The notes under the pieces: generated by a model | What the model was told of the DNA's origin: nothing | Databases searched by the model: none | Seen by the model: the letters and a program-made list of their open reading frames with translations, nothing else | Position numbers and translations under genes: made by a program | Source: JBNGDW01 sp049975325 | GTDB taxonomy: Bacteria > Cloacimonadota > Cloacimonadia > JGIOTU-2 > JBNGDW01 | Reading direction: 5' to 3' | Length of the DNA stretch: 5,081 bases | Assembly (NCBI GenBank): GCA_049975325.1 | Contig: JBNGDW010000094.1 | Span: 1 to 5,081 of the forward strand | In this document: in pieces, positions 4,307 to 5,081 of the stretch | How the letters are laid out: each line of letters opens with the position of its first letter | Numbering within the stretch: the stretch's first letter is position 1

Positions 4307-5081
4307 ATGAAATTAACCTTTAGAATCGGAGCTCAGGCAGGGGCAGGGGTAATGGTAACCGGCAGAATGCTCGGAACTTGTTTCACCCGCGGCGGATATA
4401 ATGTACTGGGATACCCTGAATATCCTTCACTGGTAAGGGGAGGGCACAACGCCTACCAGGTGAGAATCAGCGACGGAGACGTTAGTTCACCTATTTCAAA
4501 ATGTGATGTTCTCCTTGCATTGAACAAGGATGCAATATTCTACCACAAGGATATTATGGAAACAGGAGGAATAATTTTATATGACAAAACAAGGGACGCC
4601 AGCGAACTCAAAATCGAAAAAGCAGTCACACTCCAGGCTCTCCCGGTAAAAGAATTGCTTGAAAAAGCAGGTGCAACCCCTCTTATGGCAAATGCAGTGG
4701 AAATCGGTGCAGCACTGGCAAGTATAGATTACCCCCTTGAGATATTTGAAAATGTCCTTAAAGACGAATTTGGAAGAAAAGGAGAGGATGTTGTTTCCAA
4801 GAACGTTGCTGCCGCCCGAGCGGGTTATGAATACCTCAAGGAAAATGTAAAACCCATAAAAAATGTTAAACCTCTCAGCGATAAGAAAAAACTGTTCCTG
4901 ACCGGAAATGAATCAATAGCATTGGGAGCAGTGAAGGGGGGGATAAAATTCTATGCTGCCTACCCTATGACTCCTGCTTCAGGCATACTCCATTATCTTT
5001 GCAAGCAGGAAAGAAATTTTGACATGATAGTAAAACAAACTGAGGATGAAATTTCAGCGATAAATGAGGTAATAGGAGCAA
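4307..5081 (+). CDS. 2-oxoacid:ferredoxin oxidoreductase, fused gamma-alpha subunit, N-terminal part
   Basis: 258 codons are visible before the window ends. Residues 1 to about 180 are the gamma domain: FRIGAQAGAGVMVTGRMLG, the conserved YPEYPSLVRGGHNAYQVRIS (37-55), and TPLMANAVEIGAALA (124-138). A short linker leads into the alpha (pyrimidine-binding) domain from about 195: LTGNESIALGAVKGGIKFYAAYPMTPASGI, then the hallmark VKQTEDEISAINEVIGA (242-258). Such KorA/OforA-type subunits pair with a separate thiamine-diphosphate beta subunit, expected just downstream, and oxidatively decarboxylate 2-oxoacids to acyl-CoA with ferredoxin as acceptor, in the cytoplasm. The substrate (2-oxoglutarate, pyruvate, or branched or aryl 2-oxoacid) cannot be told from this part, so no symbol is given. 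The start is supported by GGTGA. If related to the ACT gene at 347, the pairing suggests amino-acid-linked 2-oxoacid metabolism. Confidence 0.93.
   Translation, partial: MKLTFRIGAQAGAGVMVTGRMLGTCFTRGGYNVLGYPEYPSLVRGGHNAYQVRISDGDVSSPISKCDVLLALNKDAIFYHKDIMETGGIILYDKTRDASELKIEKAVTLQALPVKELLEKAGATPLMANAVEIGAALASIDYPLEIFENVLKDEFGRKGEDVVSKNVAAARAGYEYLKENVKPIKNVKPLSDKKKLFLTGNESIALGAVKGGIKFYAAYPMTPASGILHYLCKQERNFDMIVKQTEDEISAINEVIGA

Noticed and set aside
1..5081. CRISPR array, tRNA, rRNA, toxin-antitoxin or defence cassette.
   Set aside because: No spaced direct repeats, no cloverleaf or rRNA-like sequence, and no further gene pair; everything outside the IS block is explained by three host genes and their leaders.

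Overview
The window is archaeal chromosome carrying two back-to-back insertion sequences. The archaeal call rests on three things: an RNase J/CPSF-like beta-CASP protein start, a ferredoxin-type 2-oxoacid oxidoreductase with its gamma domain fused in front of alpha, and promoters with TATA boxes about 26 bases before (nearly) leaderless starts. A euryarchaeon of the methanogen or ANME type fits best, but I cannot fix the genus.

Layout: (1) 1-186, minus strand: the first 62 codons of a metallo-beta-lactamase/beta-CASP ribonuclease, cut by the window edge. (2) 187-346: divergent intergenic region. (3) 347-739, plus strand: a 130-residue protein of two ACT domains. (4) about 737-2454: a complete IS605-type element with divergent tnpB (minus, 741-1937) and tnpA (plus, 1990-2400). 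A palindromic TATA box lies between them and a hairpin marks each end. (5) 2463-4215: an IS1634-type (IS4 superfamily) element with one intact DDE transposase (minus, 2478-4097), imperfect 18-bp terminal inverted repeats and a 13-bp subterminal repeat at each end. (6) 4216-4306: short leader region with a hairpin, a possible TATA box and a ribosome binding site. (7) 4307 to the window end, plus strand: the start of a 2-oxoacid:ferredoxin oxidoreductase gamma-alpha subunit.

The host genes flank the mobile block. In archaea and anaerobic bacteria, double-ACT proteins are known near genes for 2-oxoacid oxidoreductases and aryl-CoA ligases, so the ACT gene and the oxidoreductase gene may once have been neighbours or one operon, now separated by about 3.5 kb of IS DNA. 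That is inference. Both transposition systems look intact: TnpA keeps HUH, Tyr and Gln, TnpB keeps all three RuvC acidic residues and its zinc finger, and the IS1634 transposase keeps D-D-E and a Y-(K)-E-K signature. I found no CRISPR array, tRNA or rRNA, and no clearly undescribed system. The most interesting parts are the IS605 ends, the probable omega RNA inside the tnpB 3' end, and the shared bidirectional promoter.
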